Shown: piece by piece, positions 1-10,639 of the stretch
Layout of the letters: each line of letters opens with the position of its first letter
How positions within the stretch are numbered: position 1 is the stretch's first letter
Assembly (NCBI RefSeq): GCF_029407905.1
Contig: NC_073634.1
Location: 22,395,501-22,459,500, forward strand
Source: Bubalus kerabau
Taxonomy: Eukaryota; Chordata; Mammalia; Artiodactyla; Bovidae
Reading direction: 5' to 3'
Length of the DNA stretch: 64,000 nucleotides
Program-made: the position numbers and the translations under genes
The notes under the pieces: model-generated
What the model was told of the DNA's origin: nothing
What the model saw: only the letters and a program-made list of their open reading frames with translations
Database searches by the model: none

Positions 1-165
1 CTACAGGGAAATTAAAAGTTAAATATGGGAGTGGAGGGAGAGAAGATAGGTTGGAAATTTTCAGACTTCCCAGGTAGAAAGGTAAGAACTGTTTTGTTTG
101 TTTTTGAACAAATTAGTGTGACTTATCTTACATTCCCTAAACTGGATAAGAAGTTAAAATTTAAG

Positions 166-300
166 CTGCTGCTGCTGCTGCTAAGTCGCTTCAGTCATGT
201 CCGACTCTGTGCGACCCCACAGACAGCAGCCCACCAGGCTCCCCCGTCCCTGGGATTCTCCAGGCAAGAACACTGGAGTGGGTTGCCATTTCCTTCTCCA
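166..300 (-). mobile_element. BOV-A2 half-unit SINE with target-site duplication
   Basis: One BovA monomer lies in minus orientation, with its CAG-repeat tail seen as GCTGCTGCTG at the left. It is flanked by the perfect 10-bp direct repeat AAAATTTAAG at 156-165 and 301-310, so this is a complete and fairly recent insertion in STRN intron 1. Confidence 0.93.
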
Positions 301-559
301 AAAATTTAAGGGAGCTACATACAAAAATCATTATCCACAATTGTACAATGGTTAAAGTTAAAGCCTGCCTTTAATACTTCCTTGAAGTCTGAAATCCACA
401 AACTCAGTTATGGAATACATTGCTGGTTCATCATGAGAAAAATTACAAATATCAACAGACTAGGTAACAAAACGGTACCAATGAAAAAGTTGCCAAAGAA
501 TATAAACATGTAACTGTATAAATAAGCAGAATCTCAGAAACTATAGATCACACACTCAC

Positions 560-1020
560 TTCATTCAACTTCTCAGAGGCCTTCCCTGACCACTCCATCT
601 AAAACAGCTGCCCCATCATACTCTAAGGGGCTTTTCCCAGGTGGCTAAGTGGTAAAGCATCTTCCTGCCAACGCAGACTCAGGAGACTGGAGTTTGATCC
701 CTGGGTGGGGAAGATCCCCTGGAGGAGGAAATGGCAATCCACTTCATTATTCCTGCCTGGAAAAATCCCATGGACAGAGAGGAACCTGGTGGGCTACAGT
801 CCATGGGGTCACAAAGACTCAGACACGACTGAGCACGATCACATTTTACTCTTGTATCCTGGTGTATTTTTCCCAGAGCAGTTACCACTATGGATCAGCA
901 TACTATATATATATAGCTTCATTTGCTGCCTCCCAACTAAAACATAAGCTCTATGAGGAGAGAGGCTTTGTCAGTTTTTTTAACTCCCAAGCCTACAGGC
1001 ACAGTGTTACCACTTAATAA
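560..1020 (+). repeat. L2 LINE relic, split by a SINE
   Basis: The flanks of the Bov-tA at 629-841 read as one old L2 3' end: the segment around CCTTCCCTGACCACTCC before it, and CTCTATGAGGAGAGAGGCTTTGTC after it. This mammal-wide relic predates the SINE. Confidence 0.6.
629..841 (+). mobile_element. Bov-tA SINE
   Basis: A tRNA-derived head (GGTGGCTAAGTGGTAAAG, then a B-box-like GTTTGATCCCTGG) is followed by the BovA body ending near GACACGACTGAGC. It is in plus orientation and moderately diverged. It is not a functional tRNA. Confidence 0.88.
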
Positions 1021-1029
1021 AGATGCTGA

Positions 1030-1140
1030 ATATAGGATGAAACCGAAGTTCAGAGAGTTTGTTAAAGGATTTCCTCAAGGTCACAGAGCTGGCAGCCAAT
1101 ACAGTCTGTATTATAACCCTTTCTACTTGCTTTTCCACAA
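1030..1140 (-). repeat. MIR SINE relic
   Basis: The segment CAAGGTCACAGAGCTGGCAG is the reverse complement of the MIR core 'gtgaccttgg' region. This is an ancient fragment in STRN intron 1. Confidence 0.55.
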
Positions 1141-2318
1141 CCACTTGCACTCCACCAAAGCAGTCTGGTCCAGCACACGATTCCATTTAACACGATTCTA
1201 TTTCTTTTCTTTTTTTTAAGTGCCAAAGAAAATACATGCTACCAAAAACAGTGGCACAGAGGGTAGTGTTTCAAGTATTTCACCAACCAAAACTATACTC
1301 AGATTTCACAAGCATACAGGATTAGCCAGTAAACAGAAACGCACAGACACTCAGAGTTTTCTAAGTTCTTTGTGAAATTGGTGAATGCCTTGGAAGTTTT
1401 AAGAACAGCCACTGAAACCTACTTACCAATTCAGAACTGCCTGCAAAGTACCAGTCTCACTCTCAGCCTTCTAAGAGCCCACAGTAGTTCCTCCCTGGAT
1501 ACACTTTATCTTGCAAATTATGCAAGGAAATGTAACCAACTTTAAAGCTCCTTTTAGTTTCCTGTTAAAAGTACATGTCAATCTCACAAAACCCTGAACA
1601 GAAAATTAACCCGTGGGAAGTTTTAGATTCTGAGAAGGGGAAATCATCTCTGAACCATCCTCTGGCAGTGCTCATCTAGGTCCTTCATTCAAAATCCAGG
1701 AATCTGAAATACCTAAGAGAAACGCCGGAGGGGGCGAGGGAGAAGGAAAAGAAGAAACATTTACATTTTTAAAAAGCGAGCTCATACTCCTAGTAACACT
1801 CTGGCTCAACAGCAGCTTCTTGCTTAAAGCCAAGGCCTCACGGACACAATTTCTGGTTGTCTTCTTTGATCACCTTCCTTACAGAGAGGCGCCAACTGTC
1901 AACACCTTTTACGGGGACCATCTCTAGACTCAGGATGGGACTCCCCAGGACAGGGGATGATTGCTTATCTTGCAAAACTACTGTAAGCCCAATTAGTAAA
2001 CTGAAGGGAACACCTCAGACGTGAAATGGCAAAAGAGTTGAAATGAACCTGAGAGTTAAGAGTGGAAAGGAGCAGATGAAGAGGTGCGAGGAAGGTAAAC
2101 AACGTATCAGGGGCGAGAGAGAGAACCCGGGTCGAGGAAGTGGGGTCTGCGACAGGCAAAGGCGAAGGGAGGAGGGGGACGAGGTTCGGGGTGGGATGGG
2201 CAGGAGCAAAGGGGGAGGGGACGAGCGACTGCTAAGCAGGGGAGGGGGAAGGGTCTGGGGCGGGGCGGAAGGGAGCGAAGAGGCGGGATGAAGAGGGCCA
2301 GGCCGGGAGGGTCTTTAC

Positions 2319-2552
2319 CTGCAGCTCCGCCCGCTCCACTTCCCACTGGGCTCTCTCGACCTCGAAGCGGGCCCACTCATGCTGCAGGAAGTGCAGGATC
2401 CCCGGGAGGCTGTACTGGGCTCGGGCCGCCCCCGCCGCAGCAACCCCGTCGCCAGCCGCGGCAGCCTCCGCCAGAGGCCCGAGACCCTTGGCACCACCGG
2501 CGGCCGGGTGGTTGTTGCTGAAAAAGACACCGGGACCCGCTTGCTCGTCCAT
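2319..2552 (-). CDS. STRN: STRN (striatin) first coding exon
   Basis: This is the 78-codon first coding exon of striatin, a WD-repeat scaffold that binds PP2A A/C subunits in the STRIPAK complex, which also holds Mob and GCK-family kinases. Translation begins MDEQAGPGVFFSNNHP and ends in EVERAELQ. After an Ala/Gly-rich stretch (residues about 17-44) comes the caveolin-binding segment FLQHEWARF (about 55-63), then the start of the coiled coil that dimerises striatins and contacts PP2A. The exon ends on CAG at a clean GTAAAG donor (minus strand, 2318-2313). The ATG (complement of 2550-2552) is chosen because the protein matches the striatin N-terminus from its first residue. The rest of the gene lies left of the window. 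High GC reflects the surrounding CpG island. The identity rests on remembered family sequence; the related SG2NA and zinedin begin differently. Confidence 0.97.
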
Positions 2553-2749
2553 GGCGGCCGCAGGAACCGGGGAAGCTGCCCAGGCGCCCAGGAGCGGAGG
2601 CAACGGCGGCGGCCAGCAGCGCCTCCTCCTCCCTCCGCCGCTCCCCGCCCACACCCCAGTCAGCAGGGAGCAGCCGCCTGGGCGCGGGGGCCAGCCGAGC
2701 CCGGGACGGGCCGGGAAATGGGTCAACTGCGGCGCGCGGGAGGCCTGGG

Positions 2750-2768
2750 GCTTGCTGGGAAATGTAGT
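2750..2768 (-). promoter_or_regulatory. ZNF143/Staf (SBS-type) binding element
   Basis: On the minus strand the site reads ACTACATTTCCCAGCAAGC. This matches the known Staf/ZNF143 pattern (ACTACA, two A/T, TCCCAG, then a GC-ending tail) with about one mismatch in the tail. It lies about 200 bp upstream of the STRN ATG next to GC boxes, the usual position of this element in CpG-island promoters. It is probably a core activator site for STRN, perhaps also for divergent transcription. Confidence 0.75.
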
Positions 2769-2989
2769 CGCGGGGCGGGGCGCCGACGAGCGTGGCGCGG
2801 GCGGCCTGTGGGGCTGCGTTGGGACGGGGCGCGAGCGCAGCCCCGCCTACAGCCCCGCCCCTTCCCGCGGCGGTGGGGGCCGCCGCCTGGCGGAATGCGC
2901 GGGTTTCCTCACTGAAGGGGCTGGGCACCCGCGGGCGGTGCTCTCGTCTCCCTCGCACGCGGAAGTTCTTGGGTGGCGCTCGCTGTTGC

Positions 2990-3015
2990 ACACACACACA
3001 CACGCACACACACGG
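2990..3015. repeat. (CA)n microsatellite beside the STRN CpG island
   Basis: An imperfect CA/CG dinucleotide run lies just upstream of the STRN promoter island. It is short enough to be neutral but likely polymorphic. Confidence 0.9.
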
Positions 3016-3029
3016 AAGTTAGCGCGTTG

Positions 3030-4260
3030 AAATGTTACCCCGAGCTGCACATCTTTTGGGGCTTCCTGATAGTTCTGATAAGAAACAAGCTCAAAGCAAG
3101 CTTCGCCAGTCCAACCCCGGGGCCGGGGTTCTCCAGCCACCACTCTCAGACCCCTTCTGCTCAGACTTCGGTGATTCTCTGACCCTAGACACGCCTCAGT
3201 TCTGTCCATTTCCGTACGGCTATCGTTCCTGCCTTTCTTTTTCGCTTGGGGTTCAATCAAACCTGTTGCCTGACCAGTTCTCACGGAGAAGGAACTCTGA
3301 TCCTCTCTCCACAGAACTCTACACCGCAACTTCCTGCTGCTTCCAAATTCTGGTTTGTTGATACCTCATTTGAAACACTACTCCGCTGAAGTCCTTTTCC
3401 CTTTGTAGTTAATCTTGCAGTAAATCCTGTGAAAAGTTTTGGATATCCAAGGCTCTGTCATTTCGATCTCATTTTTCCTCATTCCCGAGCAGTTTATACT
3501 CATTTCAGTGTGTGACTCTTAAGTGCTATCACTGGAGTATAAAGATAAATGACACAACTCCCGTCATCAAAGAGAGAGTGGCAATGAGAGAAAAGAGAAA
3601 TGTACAATCAATTCTCACAGTGCCTGAAACTACCTGAAAGAACCAAGTCCCTTTCTCCGCCCTAGAGCTATCTTAGGTATTCAGACACTTCTCCCTTTTC
3701 ACTTACTTGTCCGGTTCGCGGTTTCTTCCGTGGTTCACTTGCAAACTGGCATTATTGTTAGCCTACGAAAGACACACCAAAGTCGTTTTAAGTGTGTCTA
3801 ATTGTTACCCTTCTCTCAAGTCCTTGAAATTATGTCACTATAAATTCACACTACTAAATGATAATGAAAGGAAGGCACCTGAAAAAAATATTAACAAAGG
3901 AAGATTAAGCACGTATTTTGTCCCCTTAGCAAGTCATTTGTAGTTCTTTTGTGGGATGGAGTTCTGGGATAACAGACCTTATGGCCATGAGAAAATGTAA
4001 AGATACAGGCTGGTGAGTGACAAGTCTGGGAAGGACATCCTGTTCCTGTGCTCCCCTCCCCCTCTTCCCATTGCTACTTGTGGAAAGGACAGGAAACACA
4101 TTGTATCTGCGCTGGTAGCAAATAGATGGCTAGCTCTCTTCTTCCAGTTACAGAATGTTTCTGTTTTATGAATTCATCCTTTATTGGAATAAAAGTTTGA
4201 TCCCAGCCTGGCCAAATTCCCTGGGTCGTAAGTTGTTTTAGCTGTGTCTTTTGAGATACT
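3030..4260. other. Intergenic sequence upstream of STRN, no gene seen
   Basis: This is mostly unique-looking sequence between the STRN promoter island and the first L1 debris. Short open frames are present but none resembles a known protein. An unannotated divergent noncoding transcript from the CpG island could start here; nothing in the sequence demands one. Confidence 0.5.
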
Positions 4261-4261
4261 G

Positions 4262-4405
4262 CCCAATCCTTTCATTTTACAGTTTAGGAAACTGAGTCCA
4301 AAGAAGTTGAACTTGTTCACGGTGAAGCTTTGTGTGAGTGGCACAGTCAGAACTAGAAACCAGAATTCTTGATGTCTAGTTCTCTAATCTTTCCATTAAC
4401 AGGCC
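4262..4405 (-). repeat. MIR SINE relic
   Basis: This reads as an antisense MIR: CATTTTACAGTTTAGGAAAC, then a diverged core, then the tRNA-like half. It is ancient and has no visible target-site duplication. Confidence 0.65.
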
Positions 4406-4599
4406 GCCTCCTCTCTTACTTCTCAGATCTATCAGAGTTATCAAGGGGACAGTAATGCAACAATGGCATATATTTTCATCTGCAGGATTTAAGTAATCTT
4501 ACAGGTTTTGAATGTTAAAAGCTTTTCCCCCTAATAAAAGACATGTCTGGCAATTCCTTTAAATAAATTTATAACATACTATAAAACATGATTACATTT

Positions 4600-4640
4600 T
4601 TTTAATTTTATTTTTTAACTTTATAATATTGTATTGGTTT
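4600..4640 (-). mobile_element. Ultra-short L1 3'-tail insertion (41 bp)
   Basis: The perfect 11-bp repeat TGATTACATTT at 4589-4599 and 4641-4651 flanks only 41 bp. In minus orientation the insert reads as the extreme 3' end of a bovine L1 (AAACCAATACAATATTATAA, then an A-rich tail). This is an L1 insertion truncated to its last few dozen bases. Confidence 0.8.
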
Positions 4641-4862
4641 TGATTACATTTAATGCTAGCTGTTTAAGAATCCATAACACCTTTAGCTAGATTCACCAAG
4701 AAGAGAAGACTCAATAAAATCAGAAATGAAACAATTAAGTGTCAACAAGTTGTACAACCTAGAAGAAATAGACACTTTCCTAAAACATACAAGGTATTAA
4801 GACTTAATCAGGATGAAACAGAAAATCTGAAACAAGCAATTACTCTTAATAGTAAGGAGAGT

Positions 4863-5134
4863 TGGAGAAGGCAATGGCAACCCACTCCAGTACTCTTGCC
4901 TGGAAAATCCCATGGACAGAGGAGCCTGGTGGGCTACAATCCATGGGGTCCTAAGAGTCGGACACGACTGAGCGACTTCACTTTCACTTTTCCCTTTCAT
5001 GCATTGGAGAAGTAAATAGCAACCCACTCCAGTGTTCTTGCCTGGAGAATCCCAGGGACAGGGGAGCCTGGTGGGCTGCCGTCTCTGGGGTCGCACAGAG
5101 TCGGACACAACTGAAGTGACTTAGCAGCAGTAGC
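4863..5134 (+). mobile_element. BOV-A2 SINE with 12-bp target-site duplication
   Basis: Two tandem BovA units end in a CAG/TAG-repeat tail. The perfect repeat AGTAAGGAGAGT at 4851-4862 and 5135-5146 brackets it, and the L1 reading continues across the gap. It therefore inserted into the L1 after that element was in place. Confidence 0.95.
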
Positions 5135-5197
5135 AGTAAGGAGAGTGAATCAGTGATCAAAATACCTAATAAAAGTCCAGGACCAGAGAGCTTCCCT

Positions 5198-5315
5198 GAA
5201 GTTTTTTGTTTGGTTTTTGGTTTTTTCTTTTGCCAGGCCACACAGCATGTGGGATCTTAGTTCCCCAACCGGGGATAGAACCTGTAGCCCCTGTACTGGA
5301 AGTCCCACTTCGCTG
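5198..5315 (-). mobile_element. CHR-type SINE (tRNA-Glu derived)
   Basis: In minus orientation it reads as a CHR SINE head: GACTTCCAGTACAGGGGC, a B-box-like GGTTCTATCCCCGG, then GATCCCACATGCTGTGTGGC and an A-rich end. L1 sequence resumes at GAATTCCACCAAATACAC to its right. Confidence 0.82.
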
Positions 5316-7226
5316 GTGAATTCCACCAAATACACAAAAAAGAATTAATACCAATCCTTCTCAAGGTCTTCAAAAAAACTGAAGAGGCAGGAACTCTTCC
5401 AAACTCATTTTATGAGGCTAGCATTATTCTGATGCCAAACCCAGACAAGAATGCCACACAAAAAAAGAAAATTATGGGCCAGCATCCCTGATGAACATAG
5501 GTACAAATACTCCAACAAATGTTAGCAAATCAAGGTCAATAATACATTAAAAAGCATCATTTACAGTGATCAAGTGGGTATATCACATTGGAAAATGAAG
5601 GATAAAAACTATGATCATCTCAATAGATGCAGAAAAAGCATTTGATAAAATATATGATCCATTTATGATAAAAACTCTCAACAAAGCAGGTATTGAGGGA
5701 ATGTACCTCAACATAATAAAAGCCACTTATGACAAACCCACAGCTAACATCATACTAATGGTGAAAAGTTAAAAGCATTCCTCTAAGATCAGGAACGAGA
5801 CAAGGATGATCACTGTTGCTACTTTTATTTTACATAGTGTTGGAGGTGCTAGCCAGAGCAGTTGGGTGAGAAAAAGAAATACAATGCATCCAAGTTGTAA
5901 AGGAAGAAGGAAAACTGTCACTATTTGCAGATGCAAGTTTGTGTGCTTATTGGCTCACCATAATACTATATATAGAAAGCCCTAAAGACTCCATCAAAAA
6001 AGTTAGTACAGTAACAATAAACAAATTCATTATTGTTGCAGGTTAAAAAAAATAAATATACAAAAATTGGTTGTATTTCTATATGCCAACAATGAACTAG
6101 CAAAAAGAGAAATTAGGAATCCCATTCACACTTGCATCAAAAAGAATAAGATACGTAGGAATAAATTTAACCACGGAAGTGTAAGACCTGTACATTGAAA
6201 ACTATAAGACATTAAGGAAAGACACTGAAGATCACACAAATAAATGGAAAGATATTCCATGCTCATGAATTGGAAGAACTAATATTGTTAAAAACTACCC
6301 AAAGCAATCTACAGATTCAACGCAATCCCTATCAAAATTCTAGTGTCATTTTTCACAAAAATAGAACAAATTTTCCTAAAATTTGTATGACGCCACAAAG
6401 GACCTTAAATAGCCAAAGGAATCCCAAGAACAAAGCTAGAAGCATTATGCTCCCCAATTTCAAACTCTATTACAAAACTATAGTAATTATACTAGTATGG
6501 TACTGGCATAAATACACACATCAATCAATAAAATAGAGAGCCTAGAAATAAACCCATATATACATGATCAACTAACTTATAACAAAGGAGTCAAGAACAT
6601 ATAACGGGGGAGGTTTGTCTCTTTGATTGATTAATAGAGAATACAGGGAAAACTGTACAGCCACATGCAGAAGAGTGAAACTGGGCCACTAATTTATATC
6701 ATACATTACAAAAATTAGCTCAAGGTCAATTAAAGACTTCAACAGAAGACCTGAAAACACAGGTGATGAGTTCCTTGATATAATTCTTAGTGATGATTTT
6801 TTAAATCTGTCAGCAAAAGTAAAAGCAAGTAAAGCAAAATCAACAAGTTGGAACTATATCAAAGGAAAAAGCTTCTGCACATTAAAGGAAATTATCAACA
6901 AAATTAAAAGTCTGGTACTAAATGGAAGGAAATATTTGCAAATTTTATATCTGATAAGGGCTTAGTATCCAAAATATACAAAGAACTTATACAACTCAAC
7001 AGTAAAAAACAATCAGATTTGAAAATGAGAAGATGTGAATAGACATTTTCCCAAAGAAGACATATACATGGCCAACAGACACATGAAAATATGTTCAATA
7101 TCCTTACTCATCAGGGAAATGCAAATAAAAACCATAATGAGTTATCACCTCACACCTATGGCTATAATCATAAGGACAATAAGTAAGTATTGGGAAGGAC
7201 ATGAAGAAAAAGCAACTACTGATGGG

Positions 7227-7889
7227 CATCCAGTCCCATCACTTCATGGCAAATAGATGGGGAAATAGTGGAAACAGTGTCAGACTTTATTTTTCTGGGC
7301 TCCAAAATCACTGCAGATGGTGACTGCAGCCATGAAATTAAAAGACACTTACTCCTTGGAAGGAAAGTTATGACCAACCTAGATAGCATATTCAAAAGCA
7401 GAGACATTACTTTGCCAACAAAGGTTCGTCTAGTCAAGGCTATGGTTTTTCCTGTGGTCATGTATGGATGTGAGAGTTGGAATGTGAAGAAGGCTGAGCG
7501 CTGAAGAATTGATGCTTTTGAACTGTGGTGTTGGAGAAGACTCTTGAGAGTCCCTTGGACTGCAAGGAGATCCAACCAATCCATTCTGAAGGAGATCAGC
7601 CCTGGGATTTCTTTGGAGGGAATGATGCTGAAGCTGAAACTCCAGTACTTTGGCCACCTCATGCGAAGAGTTGACTCATTGGAAAAGACTCTGATGCTGG
7701 GAGGGATTGGGAGCAGGAGGAGAAGGGGACGACAGAGGATGAGATGGCTGGATGGCATCACTGACTTGATGGACGTGAGTCTGAGTGAACTCCGGGAGTT
7801 GGTGATGGACAGGGAGGCCTGGCGTGCTGCGATTCATGGGGTCGCAAAGAGTCGGACATGACTGAGCGACTGATCTGATCTGATCTGAT
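7227..7889 (+). mobile_element. BovB (RTE) LINE 3' fragment inside an L1
   Basis: This is a 5'-truncated BovB coding for the C-terminal part of its reverse transcriptase polyprotein; conserved peptides such as [11 protein letters not shown] and VMYGCESW are visible. It ends in an ATCTG-type tail (four units). CTGATGGG at 7219-7226 recurs at 7890-7897, and L1 reading continues directly across the pair, so this is the insertion point. The frame is broken by stops (for example after 7504). Confidence 0.93.
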
Positions 7890-8268
7890 CTGATGGGAAT
7901 ATAAATTGCTGCAGTCACTATGGAAAACAATATGGAGCTTCCACAAAACATTAAAACTACTATATAATACGGCAATTTCACTTCTAGGTATTTATCTGAA
8001 GGAAATGAAATCACTTTCTCAAAGAGATATCTACATTCCCATGTTGATTACAGCATTACTTACAATGCCCCCGAAATGGAAACAACCTAAACTGTCCATC
8101 AATGGATGAACAGATAAATAATAAGTAGTGCAATGGAGTATGACTCAGCCATAAAAAAAGAATGAAATCTTGCCATTTGCAACAACATGAATAGACCTCA
8201 AGGGCATAATACTAAGTGAAGTAAGTCAGACAGAGAAAGATGATGATGTGATCTCTCATACATACATG

Positions 8269-8271
<3 letters not shown>

Positions 8272-8304
<33 letters not shown>
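8272..8304. repeat. (TA)n microsatellite
   Basis: A run of about 15 TA units sits directly before a BovA SINE inside the old L1 3' end. Confidence 0.95.
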
Positions 8305-8305
<1 letters not shown>

Positions 8306-8307
<2 letters not shown>

Positions 8308-8431
8308 GTTTAGTTGCTCAGTCATGTCCAACTGTTGCAACCTCATGGACTGTAGCCCACCAGTCTCCTCTTTCCATGAAATTTCCCAGGCAAGAATACT
8401 GGAGTGGGTTGCCATTTCCTTATCCAGGGAA
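8306..8431 (-). mobile_element. BovA/Bov-tA SINE fragment
   Basis: This is a minus-orientation BovA body (GGTTTAGTTGCTCAGTCATG through GAGTGGGTTGCCATTTCC). A CA-rich simple repeat follows at 8437-8470. Confidence 0.85.
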
Positions 8432-8503
8432 TCTATTTAAAACACACACACACACACAAACCCCACCACCCCCGCCAAAAAAAACAATCTCATAGATACA
8501 AAG

Positions 8504-8776
8504 AGAAGGCAATGGCACCCCACTCCAGAACTCTTGCCTGGAAAATCCCATGGACGGAGGGGCCTGGTGGGCTGCAGTCCATGGGGTCGCTAGGAGTCAG
8601 ACACGATTGAGCGACTTCACTTTCCCTTTTCACTTTCATGCATTGGAGAAGGAAATGGCAACCCACTCCAGTGTTATTGCCTGGAGAATCCCAGGGATGG
8701 GGGAGCCTGCTGGGCTGCCATCTATGGGGTCGCACAGAGTTGGACATGACTGAAGCGACTTAGCAGCAGCAGCAGC
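8504..8776 (+). mobile_element. BOV-A2 SINE with 10-bp target-site duplication
   Basis: A complete two-unit BOV-A2 with CAG tail lies between copies of AGATACAAAG at 8494-8503 and 8777-8786. The L1 3' region resumes immediately after it. Confidence 0.95.
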
Positions 8777-8920
8777 AGATACAAAGAACAGATTCATGGT
8801 TGCTACAAGTGAGTGGTAGGAGAAATGGATAAGAAGGGTCAAAAGGTGAAAAAGAAAGAATTTATAGATAGCTTGAACTATCACATATATACAACAGCAC
8901 TAATTCTTAGTTTAACCTTA

Positions 8921-9114
8921 GTGAAGTGAAAGTCGCTCAGTTGTGTCCAACTCTTTGCAACCCCATAGACTATACAGTCCATGGAATTCTCCAGGCCAGA
9001 ATCCTGGAGTGAGTAGCCTTTCCCTTCTCCAGGGGATCTTCCCAACCCAGGGATCGAACCCAGGTCTCCCACATTGCAAGTAGATTCTTTACCAGCTTAG
9101 CCATAAGAGACGCC
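8921..9114 (-). mobile_element. Bov-tA SINE
   Basis: Minus orientation: the BovA body is at the left (AAAGTCGCTCAGTTGTGTCC) and the tRNA-like head at the right, with a B-box-like GGGATCGAACCCAGG. It is clearly a SINE and not a tRNA gene. Confidence 0.9.
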
Positions 9115-9115
9115 C

Positions 9116-10268
9116 AGTTTAGTCTTATTATAATGCTTTTAAAGGACTTTATTCATACACAAAATAGTATTTATGATCTACAATGTTATAAAACATTATA
9201 ATCTAAAATGTTACATCAAACTATTATGAGTGGTTATATTAAGGTGGAATTCTGAAGAAATTTACTTTTCTCTTTCCCCAGAAATATCTGGTAATATTTC
9301 TTTTCTAATTTAACAACAACAAAAACACACATTAATTTAAAAAGAACTTCCTTTACAGTTTTTTGTCCTATGTTGCTTTAAGAAAATAAGGACCGTGAAT
9401 CTCATCACTTCTCATCCTTCACTGAATCAAATCCTGAAATTGTTAATTTTTGAGTGTGAGCTTGCCCATGATTTGTTCTCCTCCATATCTTTCACATTTT
9501 CTGGTCTCCATGAATTTGTTTAAGTACATGTTTTATCACATAAGTACAGAAAACCTCAAAAGTGCCAAGTGAATACCTAAAGGAACTTTCACAAAGTGAA
9601 CAATTACATGTTTAGTAACTACCATGAACATCATAAACCTGAAAATGGCAGGCATCCCAGAGTCCTCTCTTGATGTGCATTTCATACACAACAGCAAAAA
9701 ATGTTTTCGAATTTCAAAAAAATGTCCTGAGAACATTAATAATGAAAGGACAAGGTATTTGTAATGAATTAAATCTAAATTTTATTCCGGATTTTACAAT
9801 TTTGTAAATCTGAAAATCTTAGACAAATGGTTTAACTTTTTTTAGCAGTTCTCTCATTTTTAATATGAGAATAGTATTTACCTTATAAGGTAATTGTGAA
9901 GATTAAACGAGAGAAAAAATGTTAATTCCCTTACCATAATGCCTGACATATGTACTGAATAATGATACTTTTTACTGTATTAGAGTTCATAAGCTTAACT
10001 GAAATAACACATGTAAAAATCATGATTAGAGGGGCTCAATAATCACTCTTTTCTCCTCCCCTACTCAGAACTTTAATTCAGCAGAGTTAAAATAATCTTA
10101 TTACAAAAGTAATGTCTGTGTTAAACCATGAAGCCTTCAGATCTCAAGTTGTTACTGATGGTTTTCCAATCATTTCATTTTGTGATTAATAAAGCCTGTG
10201 ACACAAAATAATAGGGTTTTCCTTCCAAGCACAGAACGCACCTGCCAAGATGTTGATTTATATATTAG
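9116..10268. other. Intergenic AT-rich sequence with a MIR relic
   Basis: There is no gene-like frame here. A MIR relic in plus orientation lies at about 9830-9965 (CTCATTTTTAATATGAGAAT through GCCTGACATATGTACTGAAT). The rest looks unique and AT-rich. Confidence 0.55.
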
Positions 10269-10281
10269 TATAATCAGTTTA

Positions 10282-10560
10282 CGGAGAAGGCAATGGCACC
10301 CCACTCCAGTACTCTTGCCTGGAAAATCCCATGGGCAGAGGAGCCTGGTAGGCTGCAGTCCATGGGGTTGCTAGGAGTCAGACGCGATTGAGCGACTTCA
10401 CTTTCCCTTTTCACTTTCATGCATTGGAGAAGGAAATGGCAACCCACTCCAGTGTTCTTGCCTGGAGAATCCCAGGGACGGGGGAGCCTGGTAGGCTGCC
10501 GTCTATGGGGTCGCACAGAGTCGGACATGATTGAAGCGACTTAGCAGCAGCAGCAGCAGC
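10282..10560 (+). mobile_element. BOV-A2 SINE with 12-bp target-site duplication
   Basis: A full two-unit BOV-A2 ending in (CAG)n is flanked by perfect ATAATCAGTTTA copies at 10270-10281 and 10561-10572. Low divergence and intact duplications suggest a relatively young insertion. Confidence 0.96.
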
Positions 10561-10639
10561 ATAATCAGTTTAAAGAGAGAAATTATGAAATACTAAAAGG
10601 TTATTTAGATAATTGGACTGTTTGTTATTTTTTGGTTTA

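Larger units (their letters stand above)
1..2318 (-). other. STRN: STRN intron 1 (promoter-proximal part)
   Basis: This is the 5' part of STRN intron 1, from the donor at 2318 to the window edge. It contains a BOV-A2 half-unit (166-300), an L2 relic split by a Bov-tA SINE (560-1020) and a MIR relic (1030-1140). About 1142-2090 looks like unique intronic sequence, and I see no further exon in it. GC content rises from about 2040 into the CpG island. Confidence 0.85.
2090..2970. promoter_or_regulatory. STRN: CpG island and STRN promoter
   Basis: This stretch is very rich in G+C and CpG compared with the AT-rich surroundings. It spans the STRN start codon, so it is the likely STRN promoter, read leftwards. 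It contains several GC boxes (around 2769-2785 and 2852-2862), a ZNF143-type element (2750-2768) and an ETS-like CGGAAGT core near 2960-2966, with a second at about 3013-3019. I see no TATA box at a sensible distance, consistent with a dispersed CpG-island promoter. The transcription start cannot be read from the sequence; it should lie between 2553 and about 2760. Long open frames across the island on both strands are a by-product of high GC. Confidence 0.85.
4680..8905 (+). mobile_element. Old L1 LINE (ORF2 and 3' end) with nested insertions
   Basis: Decayed L1 ORF2 sequence runs in plus orientation from about 4680. Recognisable parts include the segment before the RT (4680-5400), the RT region around 5600-6300 (for example CAATAGATGCAGAAAAAGCA) and the C-terminal part (7900-8250), followed by 3' UTR to about 8905. 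It is interrupted by a BOV-A2 (4863-5134), a CHR SINE (5198-5315), a BovB 3' end (7227-7889), a TA run plus BovA (8272-8431) and a second BOV-A2 (8504-8776). Many stops and frameshifts mean it cannot encode active protein. The short open frame at 6270-6536 is part of this relic. Confidence 0.88.

Noticed and set aside
2377..3030. Long open frames on both strands across the CpG island (for example 210 codons on minus at 2377-3009 and 180 codons on plus at 2488-3030)
   Set aside because: GC-rich DNA is poor in stop codons. Only the striatin frame matches a real protein, and the others are low-complexity Ala/Gly/Arg/Pro.
8760..8780. Regular CAG repeats at many sites, considered as disease-type triplet repeats or an array
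   Set aside because: They are the normal (CAG)n tails of BOV-A2 elements, 3-7 units long, at dispersed places. No CRISPR-like spacing exists.
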